From assembly GCA_006546595.1 (NCBI GenBank), contig VIAD01000001.1:461258-525257 (forward strand): a DNA stretch of 64,000 bases. Direction: 5' to 3'. Below, piece after piece: positions 1 to 8,512 of the stretch. Made by a program: the position numbers and the translations under genes. How positions within the stretch are numbered: position 1 is the stretch's first letter; each line of letters starts with the position of its first letter. The stretch comes from Moraxellaceae bacterium AER2_44_116. GTDB taxonomy: Bacteria; Pseudomonadota; Gammaproteobacteria; Pseudomonadales; Moraxellaceae. The notes below the pieces were generated by a model, which was not told where the DNA came from, searched no databases, and saw nothing but the letters and a program-made list of their open reading frames with translations.

Positions 1-1360
1 CGGAATTATCGACTAATGTCCGATTCATCAATTGTGCCGCATCTTTAACGGCAAGCGTTTGCGTGCTAGTTTCTACCGTTTTTGGCTTAACGGGGATATC
101 AATTAACTTTTCAGGGGTCATGACGACGGGTTTAGGCTCAGGCAAAGCTGCCACTTCACGCAAGGCTCGTGCTTTTTGTTTACCTGAACGTTGTTCTTTA
201 CGCCATGCAAAATAGGTTTTTTGAATAGGATATTTTTGTAGAAACTGTTTTACTCCCGTTAATACAGATTGAGCTATTTTTTGTTGTTCATTAGGGTCAG
301 TCAGTTTTTCCTCTTCTCTTGGATTAGAAATAAAACCCGTTTCTACTAATACCGAAATCATACCCGGTTCTTTTAAGACCGCAAAACCTGCTTGCTCCAC
401 ATGTTTACTGTGTAAGTGACCAATACCGTCTAGCTCACCGAGTATTTGATTACCCATGTGCAGGCTTTGTGTCATAGAGCCTTCAACCACCATATCAGCC
501 AAGATATTTGTTAATTGGCTATCACGGCCTGCTGCTTCATCGACTCCCCCGATTAAGTCTGATTTATTTTCTTTTTCTGCTAATGCTTGAGCAAAACGTG
601 AACTGGCCGTCGTTGCACCTTTACGGGACAAGGCAAATACTGACGCGCCTTTGGCTAATGGAGATAGTGCAGCATCGGCATGAATACTGATAAAAATATC
701 CGCTTTATAGCGATTACGCGCAATTTTTCGACGGTCTTGTAGCGGAATAAAATAATCATCGTCACGGGTTAAATAGGCTTTAAACCCATCTGTTTTGCGT
801 AACGCAGCCACCAGTTTTTTGGCAATCGCTAACGTCACATGCTTTTCGTAATAGCCGCTCGCGCCAATCGCCCCTGAATCTTCACCACCATGTCCTGCAT
901 CAACTGCAACAATCACCGAGCGGCCATTATTGGTTTCGTTGGTGACTTCCTCTTCAACAGGAACAGCTTCCATTGTGACTTTATCAAATAAATCAATCAC
1001 TAAGCGGGGTTTATATTTATCATTGGCAGGTAATAAAAAAACATTAGGACGAACATCGTCCGTTAATTGAATGATTAATCGCTGTTTATGACCGTCAGGC
1101 TGAAATTGTAAACTTTGAATTAAGCCGACATGAGCAGGCAAGCTCGGTGTATTGACGGCGACATCGGTATTTTCTAATTCAATAATAATTTGTTTATTCG
1201 TTGATGCGATTTGTCGATAACGTACTACTTCAGATAAATCTAACACAATCCGCGTATTATCAGGCGCACGCCAAGAGCGCACGGCGGTAATGGTGGCAGC
1301 AAGACTTTCCGCACTGAACAATAATAAGGTACTAGCCCATAAAAAACGTTTTAATTTCAT
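1..1360 (-). CDS. amiC: N-acetylmuramoyl-L-alanine amidase, AmiC type (3' end cut by window edge)
   Basis: This periplasmic zinc amidase cleaves the peptide stem from peptidoglycan during cell separation. About 453 codons are visible and no stop is reached before base 1. A signal peptide of about 23 residues (ending SAESLAA) is followed by a beta-rich AMIN domain (about 25-125) and an Amidase_3 domain (about 145-370). The expected ligands are visible: the His of DAGHGGEDSG, a Glu in GYYEKHV, the His of ISIHADA and the catalytic Glu of LVETGFISN. The tail after about residue 375 is a low-complexity linker that in relatives leads to LysM repeats, which would lie outside the window. The ATG overlaps the tsaE stop (ATGA), so the two are translationally coupled. 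The tsaE-amiC order matches that of many gammaproteobacteria. Confidence 0.93.
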   Translation of the reverse strand, partial: MKLKRFLWASTLLLFSAESLAATITAVRSWRAPDNTRIVLDLSEVVRYRQIASTNKQIIIELENTDVAVNTPSLPAHVGLIQSLQFQPDGHKQRLIIQLTDDVRPNVFLLPANDKYKPRLVIDLFDKVTMEAVPVEEEVTNETNNGRSVIVAVDAGHGGEDSGAIGASGYYEKHVTLAIAKKLVAALRKTDGFKAYLTRDDDYFIPLQDRRKIARNRYKADIFISIHADAALSPLAKGASVFALSRKGATTASSRFAQALAEKENKSDLIGGVDEAAGRDSQLTNILADMVVEGSMTQSLHMGNQILGELDGIGHLHSKHVEQAGFAVLKEPGMISVLVETGFISNPREEEKLTDPNEQQKIAQSVLTGVKQFLQKYPIQKTYFAWRKEQRSGKQKARALREVAALPEPKPVVMTPEKLIDIPVKPKTVETSTQTLAVKDAAQLMNRTLVDNS

Positions 1361-1821
1361 GAAGATAACTGTTGTAAAGCCTGTTGACCTTTCTCGGTAA
1401 AGGCAGTGAAATCTAATGCACGTCCGTCATCAAGCAATCGAATATCTAGGCTTAAATCGGGTGCGGGTAACAGTGGATGGCCTTGACTAGGCCATTCCAC
1501 TAAGACAATACTTTGGGCGTGAAAATAATCACGAATACCTAACAACTCTAATTCTTCAGGGTCTTGAAGACGATACAAGTCAAAATGATACACCATCGCT
1601 TTTGCTAACTCATAAGGCTCAACAAGCGTATAGGTTGGACTTTTGACATTGCCTAAATGACCTAAACCACGTAAAAACCCGCGCGTGAACGTTGTTTTCC
1701 CCGCGCCTAACTCTCCCGTCAAATACACGACAGAGCCTTTCATGAGCACCGTCGCGAGTTTTTCGCCAATCTCAACCATTGCCGCCTCATCAACGGCGGT
1801 CGTGTGCCAGTTTTCAGTCAT
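1357..1821 (-). CDS. tsaE: tRNA threonylcarbamoyladenosine biosynthesis ATPase TsaE
   Basis: TsaE is the P-loop ATPase that works with TsaB and TsaD to form t6A at position 37 of ANN-decoding tRNAs. The 154 residues match the family's usual length. A Walker A motif, GELGAGKTT, lies at about residues 36-44. The family segments SPTYTLV and YHFDLYRL follow, then the Walker-B-like LVEWPSQG. It lies between nnr and amiC and overlaps the amiC start by three bases, so it is read as nnr-tsaE-amiC. The gap to nnr contains a palindromic repeat. Confidence 0.95.
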   Translation of the reverse strand: MTENWHTTAVDEAAMVEIGEKLATVLMKGSVVYLTGELGAGKTTFTRGFLRGLGHLGNVKSPTYTLVEPYELAKAMVYHFDLYRLQDPEELELLGIRDYFHAQSIVLVEWPSQGHPLLPAPDLSLDIRLLDDGRALDFTAFTEKGQQALQQLSS

Positions 1822-1844
1822 TATATTTACCTTCGTTCTCTGTC

Positions 1845-1896
1845 GCTTCGACTCCGCTCAGCCAGCGTAGAATGCTCCCTGAACGAAGTCGAAGGG
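1845..1896. repeat. REP-like palindrome, copy 1 of the GCTTCGACTC family
   Basis: An imperfect inverted repeat of about 52 bases lies between nnr and tsaE. It starts GCTTCGACTCCGCTCAGCC and ends GAGC/GAACGAAGTCGAAGGG-like. The right arm carries AACGA where other copies have GCGGA, so the hairpin is partly decayed. Related copies lie near 12.7, 32.1, 36.5, 41.5 and 54.3 kb. Confidence 0.85.
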
Positions 1897-1936
1897 CAAT
1901 TCAAACCCTAACAATCAGAGAGAAATGGACTCACAA

Positions 1937-3391
1937 TCATCCATTCAATAAAACCCGTAAATGTGGCAATAAATCGGTGGCAATTAAACCACGCTCACCT
2001 ACTTCTGCTGCCATATCACCAGCGAGTGCATGGATCACTACCGCTTGCGAAGCTGTCGCCAAACTCACGCCAAATTGAGCCACTAAGCCAGCCATAATAC
2101 CTGCTAAAGTGTCACCCATGCCAGCCGTCGCCATACCTGCATTACCGTAAGGGCATAAATTAACGCTGTTTTTGTCGGCAATCAGTGAACCCACGCCTTT
2201 TAACACGGCAACACCGCCATAATGGTCAACTAACTGCTGAATAGATTCAAAACGACCGCTATCAACATGTTGATGATCACACGCTAACAGTCGTCCTGCT
2301 TCACCACCATGTGGCGTTAATATCCAGTTGTCACGTTGCGTAGGTTGTTGCGATAACCAATACAATGCGTCGGCATCGACAATCATGGGTTTATGCGTTT
2401 CTTGCACCGCCAACCACAAACGCTGTCCCCATGCTTGCCGCCCCAACCCCATCCCAATGACGATCACAGTCGCCAACTCCATTAACGGCTGCAATTGCGA
2501 CACATGCTGAATACCGCGCACCATCACTTCAGGACAACTTACCAATAATGCACCAACGTGATTGGGATGCGTTGCCACCGTCACCTTTCCTGCACCTGAA
2601 CGTAATGCCGCCTCAGCCGTCATCATGACCGCGCCGCCCATGCCTTCATCGCCACCTATCACCAACACATGACCAAAATCACCTTTATGACAATGGCGTG
2701 GCCGTTTTGGTAACTGCACTTGCGATTGCTCTAAACGATATACCATTGGCGTTTTAGGGTAAAAATCAGGAGTGAGTTGCAATAACTTCTTAAACACCAC
2801 TTGACCGACACGCGATGCGCCTTCGCCTGTAAACAAACCCAATTTATAACCAATAAAAGTAACTGTCAGCTCAGCATCAACCGCAACACCACAGAGCGCA
2901 CCTGTATCTGCGGCAATCCCCGAAGGAATATCTATCGCTAAAACGGGCGCGTGATGTGCGTTGATGACTTGTATCATCTCAGCAAAGATACCTGTCACGG
3001 GCGAGTTCAAACCTGTACCCAATAACGCGTCAACAATCACATCCGCTTCAAATGACAGCCCTGCTACCCATTGTTGAATTGGCACACGCGCTGAGGTTGC
3101 CGCGTGCATCATAAGCTGGGCATCGGGCGTTTTTGGCAAAGAACTGTAGAACACTTCGACTTGATAATTGGCTTGTTGTGCTAAATAGGCAATCACATAA
3201 CCATCGCCACCATTATTGCCATGACCACAAAACACCGCCAAACGTTTGGCATTCGGCCATTGTTTTTGAAGGACATCAAAGGCAGCTTGGCCTGCGCGCA
3301 ACATCAGGTCATCACTACTGACAATATTTTTGGCAAATACACGTTGTTCTAGTGCGCGGATTTGCTCACTGCTATAAATATGGGTATCCAT
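1937..3391 (-). CDS. nnr: Bifunctional NAD(P)H-hydrate epimerase / ADP-dependent dehydratase
   Basis: This enzyme repairs damaged NAD(P)H hydrates: the N-terminal half epimerises S/R forms and the C-terminal half dehydrates the S form using ADP. The 484 residues are full length. The N-terminal YjeF_N domain (about 1-210) carries FCGHGNNGGDGY and DALLGTGL. The C-terminal ribokinase-like domain (about 225-480) carries GHVLVIGGDEGMGGA, TPHGGEAGRL and the NAGMATAGMGDTLAG motif. It is read toward tsaE and amiC. In E. coli queG is divergent from nnr, and here queG is also divergent, but one extra gene (3599-4099) lies between them. Confidence 0.96.
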   Translation of the reverse strand: MDTHIYSSEQIRALEQRVFAKNIVSSDDLMLRAGQAAFDVLQKQWPNAKRLAVFCGHGNNGGDGYVIAYLAQQANYQVEVFYSSLPKTPDAQLMMHAATSARVPIQQWVAGLSFEADVIVDALLGTGLNSPVTGIFAEMIQVINAHHAPVLAIDIPSGIAADTGALCGVAVDAELTVTFIGYKLGLFTGEGASRVGQVVFKKLLQLTPDFYPKTPMVYRLEQSQVQLPKRPRHCHKGDFGHVLVIGGDEGMGGAVMMTAEAALRSGAGKVTVATHPNHVGALLVSCPEVMVRGIQHVSQLQPLMELATVIVIGMGLGRQAWGQRLWLAVQETHKPMIVDADALYWLSQQPTQRDNWILTPHGGEAGRLLACDHQHVDSGRFESIQQLVDHYGGVAVLKGVGSLIADKNSVNLCPYGNAGMATAGMGDTLAGIMAGLVAQFGVSLATASQAVVIHALAGDMAAEVGERGLIATDLLPHLRVLLNG

Positions 3392-3466
3392 GATGGACTC
3401 AGGTAGGATTTATACGTTTAGTATAACCTGATGGATAGAAGTTGCTGAATGTGAAGTGGTGACTTT

Positions 3467-3596
3467 ATGATGATTAGAAAGGAAAAACGAGTGTTTCCCT
3501 TGTATGTGCTTATTGAGTGGCCAGAAGGTATTAAAACGATGTAATGATCAATTAGTTGAGAGAGGCACAATAATACATCGAGCCTCTCTACTTTTT
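3467..3596 (+). other. Gap between nnr and the DUF1269-like gene: 25-codon ORF and a hairpin
   Basis: The 207-base gap holds no recognisable gene. On the + strand there is an ATG-initiated ORF of 25 codons (3467-3544). It has no clear ribosome binding site, and its peptide (ending IEWPEGIKTM) is not one I recognise. It is followed by a hairpin with a T-run at 3559-3596. The pair could be a small transcript ending in a terminator, but the peptide alone is weak evidence. Confidence 0.25.
3559..3596. terminator. Hairpin with T-run, likely terminator
   Basis: Arms AGAGAGGC and GCCTCTCT (8 bp) are followed on the + strand by ACTTTTT. The hairpin sits immediately after the stop of the minus-strand gene 3599-4099, so it may end that transcript. 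The T-run, however, is on the + side. Confidence 0.5.
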
Positions 3597-3598
3597 AA

Positions 3599-4099
3599 CT
3601 ACAGAGACAATGTTGCTGACTGTTCCAATACGGAACGTGCTTGTCGTTGTTCCTCATCGCTGCCCTGAACAACGAGAATAAATTTATCAACTTTTAAGGC
3701 GGTTTCGTACTTAATCACTTGATCTTCTGGCACACCGATTTGTGCCAATGCTGCACCTAATGCCGACACCCCGCCAACGACAACAGCTCCTTCAAGCGCA
3801 CCGACCAACATCGCGGTTAAAGGGCCTGCAAATGCTAACAAACCCACACCCGGTAGAAAGAAAATTGCAGGTGCAAACAATAAGCCCCAAATACCGCCCC
3901 AAAAAGCACCTGCACCACCCCAAGATTTAATTCGATCTTCTGTGGTATAAAAACCAACAGGATACTCTTCACTGTGAGAACCTTTACCCACTAATGATAG
4001 CTTCTTTAAATCAAACCCTGCTCGGCTTAATAAATGAATCGCCTCTTCCGCTTCAAGATGCGTATTAAAGATATATGAAAGTGCGTTTACTTTGTCCAT
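3599..4099 (-). CDS. DUF1269-like / general-stress-type membrane protein
   Basis: The 166-residue protein resembles GSP17M/DUF1269-type proteins of unknown biochemical role. The N-terminal 45 residues form a small alpha/beta segment (NALSYIFNTHLEAEEAIHLL, then FDLKKLSLVGKG), the kind seen in YflT-like stress proteins. The centre (about 65-125) is very rich in Gly and Ala, with GGAGAFWGGIWGLLF and repeated G-x3-G spacing that suggests two membrane hairpins. The C-terminus (about 125-160) is soluble and resembles the other half of the stress domain (FILVVQGSDEE). It stands alone on the minus strand between nnr and queG. I cannot assign a substrate or partner. Confidence 0.7.
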   Translation of the reverse strand: MDKVNALSYIFNTHLEAEEAIHLLSRAGFDLKKLSLVGKGSHSEEYPVGFYTTEDRIKSWGGAGAFWGGIWGLLFAPAIFFLPGVGLLAFAGPLTAMLVGALEGAVVVGGVSALGAALAQIGVPEDQVIKYETALKVDKFILVVQGSDEEQRQARSVLEQSATLSL

Positions 4100-4265
4100 G
4101 ATCGTGTTTCCAATGTATTTAAGGTGAGTTAAATCTGCGCTTAACCCCCTGCCAAATCTGTACGCTAACGCGCTTAGAATGAAAGATCGGTATTTTTAGA
4201 GCGACAGTTGTTATGATGTGGAGATATCAACTCAACCACTTAACTTTTTCCATACCGCCTAAACC

Positions 4266-5354
4266 ATGCAAAAAATCCCGTTACAACACCCAGATATGAC
4301 GCAACTTACCGCCAAAATCAAACAATGGGGCTTAGAGCTGGGTTTTCAGCAAGTCGGCATTAGTGGCGTGGATTTAGGCGAACATCCTCAAAATTTACAA
4401 AATTGGCTAGATAAAGGTTTTCATGGCGATTTGGGTTATATGGCGGCACACGGAGCAAAACGAGGCAAGCCTGATTTACTTGAAGCGTATGCTCAACGCG
4501 TCATTAGTGTACGTATGGATTATTTGGTTGAAAAACCCAAGCCACGCAGCATTCCCGACCATCCACAACAAGGCATCATTGCCCGATATGCTTTAGGTCG
4601 TGACTATCACAAAACACTGCGTAAACGCTTACAAAAATTTGGTGAAAAAATCATTAGCGAAGTCGGCGATATGAACTATCGCCCTTTTGTTGACTCTGCA
4701 CCTATTTTAGAACGCGCCGTTGCAGAGCAAGCTGGTTTAGGCTGGATTGGCAAAAACACGATGCTCATGAATCGTCAGGCAGGATCTTTTTTCTTTTTAG
4801 GTGAACTGTTGACTGATTTACCGTTGATTATTGATACCCCCATCAGCGCACATTGCGGCAGTTGCCAAGCCTGTATTGATATTTGCCCAACTCAAGCCAT
4901 CGTTGCGCCCTATCAACTGGATGCGCGGTTATGTATTGCGTATTTAACGATTGAATATACAGGTAGTATTCCCGAACATTTACGCGCAAAAATTGGCAAT
5001 CGTATTTTTGGTTGTGATGACTGTCAGTTGATTTGCCCGTGGAATCGTTACGCCCAACTGAGTCACGAAGATGACTTTAAAGCGCGACATGGATTAGACA
5101 ACGCCTCGTTATTAGATTTATTTTCATGGACAGAAAAGACTTATTTGGCCAAAACCGAAGGCTCACCGATTCGGCGGATTGGCTATGAAGGCTTTTTGCG
5201 TAATGTTGCGATCGGTTTGGGTAATGCGCCTTATTCACCGATTGTTGTACACGCATTACAAACTAAATTGAACGATGTCACTATTTTGGTGCAAGAGCAC
5301 ATTTTATGGGCATTAAAACAGCAAGAGAAACGCGTTGGGGTCTTGGCGAAATAA
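4266..5354 (+). CDS. queG: Epoxyqueuosine reductase QueG
   Basis: QueG is a cobalamin- and iron-sulfur-dependent enzyme that reduces epoxyqueuosine to queuosine in tRNA, the last step of queuosine synthesis. It has 362 residues. The N-terminal catalytic region contains IKQWGLELGFQQVGI, which is almost invariant in the family, and GWIGKNTMLMNRQAGSFFF. Two 4Fe-4S ligand sets follow: HCGSCQACIDICPTQAI near residue 200 and FGCDDCQLICPWN near residue 255. A HEAT-like tail ends the protein. The start matches the family's N-terminal length, although no strong ribosome binding site is seen. It is divergent from nnr, the arrangement also found in E. coli. Confidence 0.95.
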   Translation: MQKIPLQHPDMTQLTAKIKQWGLELGFQQVGISGVDLGEHPQNLQNWLDKGFHGDLGYMAAHGAKRGKPDLLEAYAQRVISVRMDYLVEKPKPRSIPDHPQQGIIARYALGRDYHKTLRKRLQKFGEKIISEVGDMNYRPFVDSAPILERAVAEQAGLGWIGKNTMLMNRQAGSFFFLGELLTDLPLIIDTPISAHCGSCQACIDICPTQAIVAPYQLDARLCIAYLTIEYTGSIPEHLRAKIGNRIFGCDDCQLICPWNRYAQLSHEDDFKARHGLDNASLLDLFSWTEKTYLAKTEGSPIRRIGYEGFLRNVAIGLGNAPYSPIVVHALQTKLNDVTILVQEHILWALKQQEKRVGVLAK

Positions 5355-5418
5355 AAACTATCGGTTAGTCTCAGGCTTGCAGGATTTTTAATAAAGACAA
5401 AACACAGGAAAACGTACA

Positions 5419-5895
5419 ATGAAAAAGCTCATTGCCATTGCATTATTAGCCAGCTCCTCAGTCGTCATGGCTGACCAAGATGTTGGTTGTGGTTTAGGTA
5501 CTATTTTATTTGAAGGAAAATCGGGTGTTGCCCCTAAAATTTTAGCAGCAACGACTAACGGCTCTTACGGCAACCAAACTTTTGGTATTACCTCAGGCAC
5601 TTTAGGCTGCCAATCTGATGGTGTGGTTAGCTCACGCGCTCGTTTAAGCATGTTTATGGGTACAAACTCCGAGCGTTTAGCCCGTGATATGTCCGTAGGT
5701 CATGGCGAATCGTTAAATGTATTGGCAGACTTAATGGGCGTAAAAGAACAAGATAAATCTTTGTTCTTCAAAACGGCTCAAGCAAATTTCAGCACTATTT
5801 TTGCCGCTGACAACAAAACTGCGGGTCAAGCACTCGCCGCACTACAACAAGTCATGGCGAAAGATGCTGTCTTAGCTGCTTACATCGCTGCTTAA
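5419..5895 (+). CDS. DUF3015 secreted protein, first of two tandem copies
   Basis: This exported protein of unknown function has 158 residues. A signal peptide (MKKLIAIALLASSSVVMA) is followed by a mature domain starting with DVGCGLGTILFEG, the DUF3015 hallmark. The SGVAPKILAATTNG and FGITSGTLGCQ segments follow. Two cysteines (GCGLG and LGCQ) could form a disulfide. The downstream gene encodes a close paralogue. A ribosome binding site (AGGAAAACGTACA) precedes the ATG. A 28-base gap and the shared downstream terminator make this a two-gene operon. Confidence 0.88.
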   Translation: MKKLIAIALLASSSVVMADQDVGCGLGTILFEGKSGVAPKILAATTNGSYGNQTFGITSGTLGCQSDGVVSSRARLSMFMGTNSERLARDMSVGHGESLNVLADLMGVKEQDKSLFFKTAQANFSTIFAADNKTAGQALAALQQVMAKDAVLAAYIAA

Positions 5896-5923
5896 TACCA
5901 TAAAAACATAAAGGAAGATCAAC

Positions 5924-6403
5924 ATGAAAAAAATTCTTGCGATTGCTTTGTTAGCAACAGCTTCGTCAGTAGCATTGGCAGACAATGATGCAGGTTGTGG
6001 TTTAGGTTCAATGGTTTGGGCAGGACAATCAGGCGTTGCTCCTAAAATTTTAGCGGCAACGACAAACGGCACATCGGCCAACCAAACGTTTGGTATTACT
6101 TCTGGTACATTGGGTTGCCAAGCTGACGGCGTGATTACCTCTAAAGCCCGTTTAAGTATGTTTATGGGCACTAACTCTGAGCGTTTAGCCCGTGATATGT
6201 CTGCTGGTCATGGTGAATCGTTAGATGTTTTAGCTAATTTGATGAACATCAAAACTGAAGATAAAGGCGCGTTTTTCCAAGCTGCTAAAGTCAATTTTGG
6301 TAAGATTTTCGCACCAGAAAATCAAACTGCTGGCCAAGTACTTGCTGCATTACAGCAAGTGATGGCAAAAGATGCCGTTTTAGCTGCTTACCAAGCCAGC
6401 TAA
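5924..6403 (+). CDS. DUF3015 secreted protein, second tandem copy
   Basis: A paralogue of 5419-5895 with 159 residues. It has the same signal peptide type (ending SSVALA), the same GCGLGSMVW and FGITSGTLGCQ blocks, and an almost identical C-terminal AGQ.LAALQQVMAKDAVLAAY. By eye about three quarters of positions are shared, most divergence being in the middle (NIKTEDKGAFFQ against the first copy). AAGGAAGATCAAC before the ATG is a good ribosome binding site. A rho-independent terminator follows 18 bases after the stop. The function is unknown; DUF3015 proteins are periplasmic or secreted. Confidence 0.88.
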   Translation: MKKILAIALLATASSVALADNDAGCGLGSMVWAGQSGVAPKILAATTNGTSANQTFGITSGTLGCQADGVITSKARLSMFMGTNSERLARDMSAGHGESLDVLANLMNIKTEDKGAFFQAAKVNFGKIFAPENQTAGQVLAALQQVMAKDAVLAAYQAS

Positions 6404-6421
6404 TGCGTTATCGCTTGAACT

Positions 6422-6449
6422 AGCCCCTCGTTTGAGGGGCTTTTTATTT
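6422..6449 (+). terminator. Rho-independent terminator of the DUF3015 pair
   Basis: Arms AGCCCCTC and GAGGGGCT (perfect 8 bp, GTTT loop) are followed by TTTTTATTT. It lies 18 bases after the second DUF3015 stop and about 28 bases before the likely DUF4105 start. Confidence 0.92.
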
Positions 6450-6476
6450 ACTCTTAATTATTCCATTAAAAATACA

Positions 6477-8378
6477 ATGACTTTTAATTTATCGCGTTTA
6501 GTTTGTGCCATTGGGATTTTAGCTTATTCATCTTTGAGCTTTGCCTCACCCACCGACAACAGGCTAATAAAAGCCAAAGAACAACACTTAGCTAGTCATC
6601 CTTATTGGCAAATTTTACTGCGTTATGAAAAACCACAAGGCGATAAGCTGATTAGCTCGGTAGAACAGCCGTCATTTTTTGTCAGTCCTGATGGCAAAAC
6701 CAATGCCGAAGCAGAACTCACAGCAACCTTAGAAAGTCTATTCGCAGCCGCACCGACCAAAGCTGATGACGCAATTGCTTGTCGCTTTCCTGCACGCGCA
6801 GCATGGTTACGACAACAATTAAACATCACCGAAAGTGATTTAGCCTCTGCCAACTGCCCTGCTTTTAGCACATGGCTAAAGGGCATTAACTCCCATGAAG
6901 CAACCTTGGTTTTTGCGGCTGATTATGTGAATAATCCTTCGTCCATGTTTGGCCATACCCTATTACGCATTGATGCGCCCGATCAAACGGAAGAAACACG
7001 ATTATTGGCCTATGCCGTCAATTATGCCGCGCAAACGAATACCAGTAATGGTTTAGAATTTGCTTATAAAGGGTTGAGTGGTGGTTATGCGGGAGCGTTT
7101 TCAGTATTGCCTTATTACGAAAAAGTCAAAGAATACAATGACTTTGAAAACAGAGATTTATGGGAATACCAATTAAACTTAACGCCTGACGAAATCAAAC
7201 AAGGACTCGCACATTTATGGGAAATGAAAGGCATTAATCTGCCTTATTATTTTTTAGCATCCAATTGCTCCTATCAACTACTCGGACTATTAGAAGCCGC
7301 TCGACCGAACACCTATATGCGTCGAGATTTTCCTGTTTATGCGATTCCCACAGATACCTTACGTCGGGTTTTAGAAGAAAAAAACATCCTCAAAAAGATT
7401 GTTTATCGCCCTGCGAATGGCACAGCATTAGCCTTTCATGCTCAAAAAAATAGCCCTACTATCAATCAAACCGCTAAACAATTAGCCGATAATCCTGAAT
7501 TTAGTGTGGACGCTCTCACCGCCACCGAACAAGCCCAAGCCTACGAAATGGCTTACGATTATTTGTATTATCTTTTTTTAGCGCATGAAGTGGATAAAAA
7601 CAGCACACCGCCGAAACTACGCAATTTGTTGGTGAAACGCAGTCGCTATCCTGCGGCTGAACGCGCTTCGCCACCAAGACCATTAATTGACCCCGCACAA
7701 AGCCATAACACCAGTCGTTTTGTTTGGGGTGCGGGTTATGGCCAAGATGAACCCTTTGTTAGTGTTGACTATCGCCCTGCCTATCATGACTTATTAGACA
7801 GTGATGACGGTTATCGACGTGGTGCTGCGATTGATTTTCTTCGCTTGCAACTGCGTTATCAAACCGAAAGCCAACAACTTAAATTACAGCGTTTTACGTT
7901 TGTCAGCATCGACTCACTCGCACCGCGCAACGACTTTCAAAAACCGTTATCTTGGGCATTTGCTTTGGGTAGCCAACAAGCTGCCGTTGACCATTACGGA
8001 ACATTTAGTACCACCGAACAACATGGAGTCGCTTTTATCGAAGGCGGCGCAGGCATTAGCAGTAAACTCAACACCGAAGACTGGTTGTGTTATGGCTTTT
8101 TACAAGGCCATTTGCAAGCTGGAAATCATTTAGATGATGGTTGGCGAGTCGGTTTGGGGTCGCGTTTGGGTTGCCGCCAACAATCCTCTGTGGGTCAGAT
8201 TTTAGTCGATGTGCAGAGTTTATATCACCAAGATTCAAACCAATTTTTGAACAGTGTCAATCTCGGTTATCAATGGCAAATCACGCCCAATAACGCTATA
8301 CGACTTAACGTCCATATAGAGCAACAACAGCAAACACATTGGCAAAGTGGTGAATTGGGTTGGGTGAGATATTTTTAA
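6477..8378 (+). CDS. DUF4105 (Lnb N-terminal periplasmic-type) protein
   Basis: An exported protein of about 633 residues. The longest frame opens at a TTG at 6432, but that codon lies inside the terminator stem. The ATG at 6477 gives a clean signal peptide (LVCAIGILAYSSLSFA) and is chosen. The DUF4105 domain (about 120-320) shows NNPSSMFGHTLLRID with a conserved His and FLASNCSYQLLGLLE with a conserved Cys, a pair that suggests an NlpC-like cysteine hydrolase fold. The C-terminal third (about 420-633) is rich in alternating aromatic and polar residues (RFVWGAGYGQ, NLGYQWQITPNN, terminal WVRYF), as in an outer-membrane beta-barrel ending in Phe. The substrate is unknown. Confidence 0.85.
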   Translation: MTFNLSRLVCAIGILAYSSLSFASPTDNRLIKAKEQHLASHPYWQILLRYEKPQGDKLISSVEQPSFFVSPDGKTNAEAELTATLESLFAAAPTKADDAIACRFPARAAWLRQQLNITESDLASANCPAFSTWLKGINSHEATLVFAADYVNNPSSMFGHTLLRIDAPDQTEETRLLAYAVNYAAQTNTSNGLEFAYKGLSGGYAGAFSVLPYYEKVKEYNDFENRDLWEYQLNLTPDEIKQGLAHLWEMKGINLPYYFLASNCSYQLLGLLEAARPNTYMRRDFPVYAIPTDTLRRVLEEKNILKKIVYRPANGTALAFHAQKNSPTINQTAKQLADNPEFSVDALTATEQAQAYEMAYDYLYYLFLAHEVDKNSTPPKLRNLLVKRSRYPAAERASPPRPLIDPAQSHNTSRFVWGAGYGQDEPFVSVDYRPAYHDLLDSDDGYRRGAAIDFLRLQLRYQTESQQLKLQRFTFVSIDSLAPRNDFQKPLSWAFALGSQQAAVDHYGTFSTTEQHGVAFIEGGAGISSKLNTEDWLCYGFLQGHLQAGNHLDDGWRVGLGSRLGCRQQSSVGQILVDVQSLYHQDSNQFLNSVNLGYQWQITPNNAIRLNVHIEQQQQTHWQSGELGWVRYF

Positions 8379-8415
8379 TAAACCGCGTCTAATTTGAAAA
8401 CCCTAGTGAGTTTCA

Positions 8416-8467
8416 CCGTTCATGGTGAGCCTGTCGAACCACCCTTCGACAAGCTCAGGGTGAACGG
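8416..8467. repeat. REP-like palindrome, TTCGACAAGCTCAGGG variant
   Basis: Inverted repeat with left arm CCGTTCATGGTGAGCCTGTCGAA and right arm TTCGACAAGCTCAGGGTGAACGG, lying between two convergent genes. It shares the TTCGAC/GTCGAA core with the GCTTCGACTC family in this window but has a different stem, so it is a cousin family. Confidence 0.8.
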
Positions 8468-8512
8468 AAAATATAAAACAAACATGACTATGAGTTTCTA
8501 TCTAGAGTGTGT

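Noticed and set aside
5872..6171. Antisense 99-codon ORF across the second DUF3015 gene
   Set aside because: It overlaps a gene with clear family motifs, has no own motif and is a frame shadow.
6432..6476. Upstream extension of the DUF4105 frame from TTG at 6432
   Set aside because: The codons run through the terminator stem and there is no ribosome binding site. The ATG at 6477 begins a proper signal peptide.
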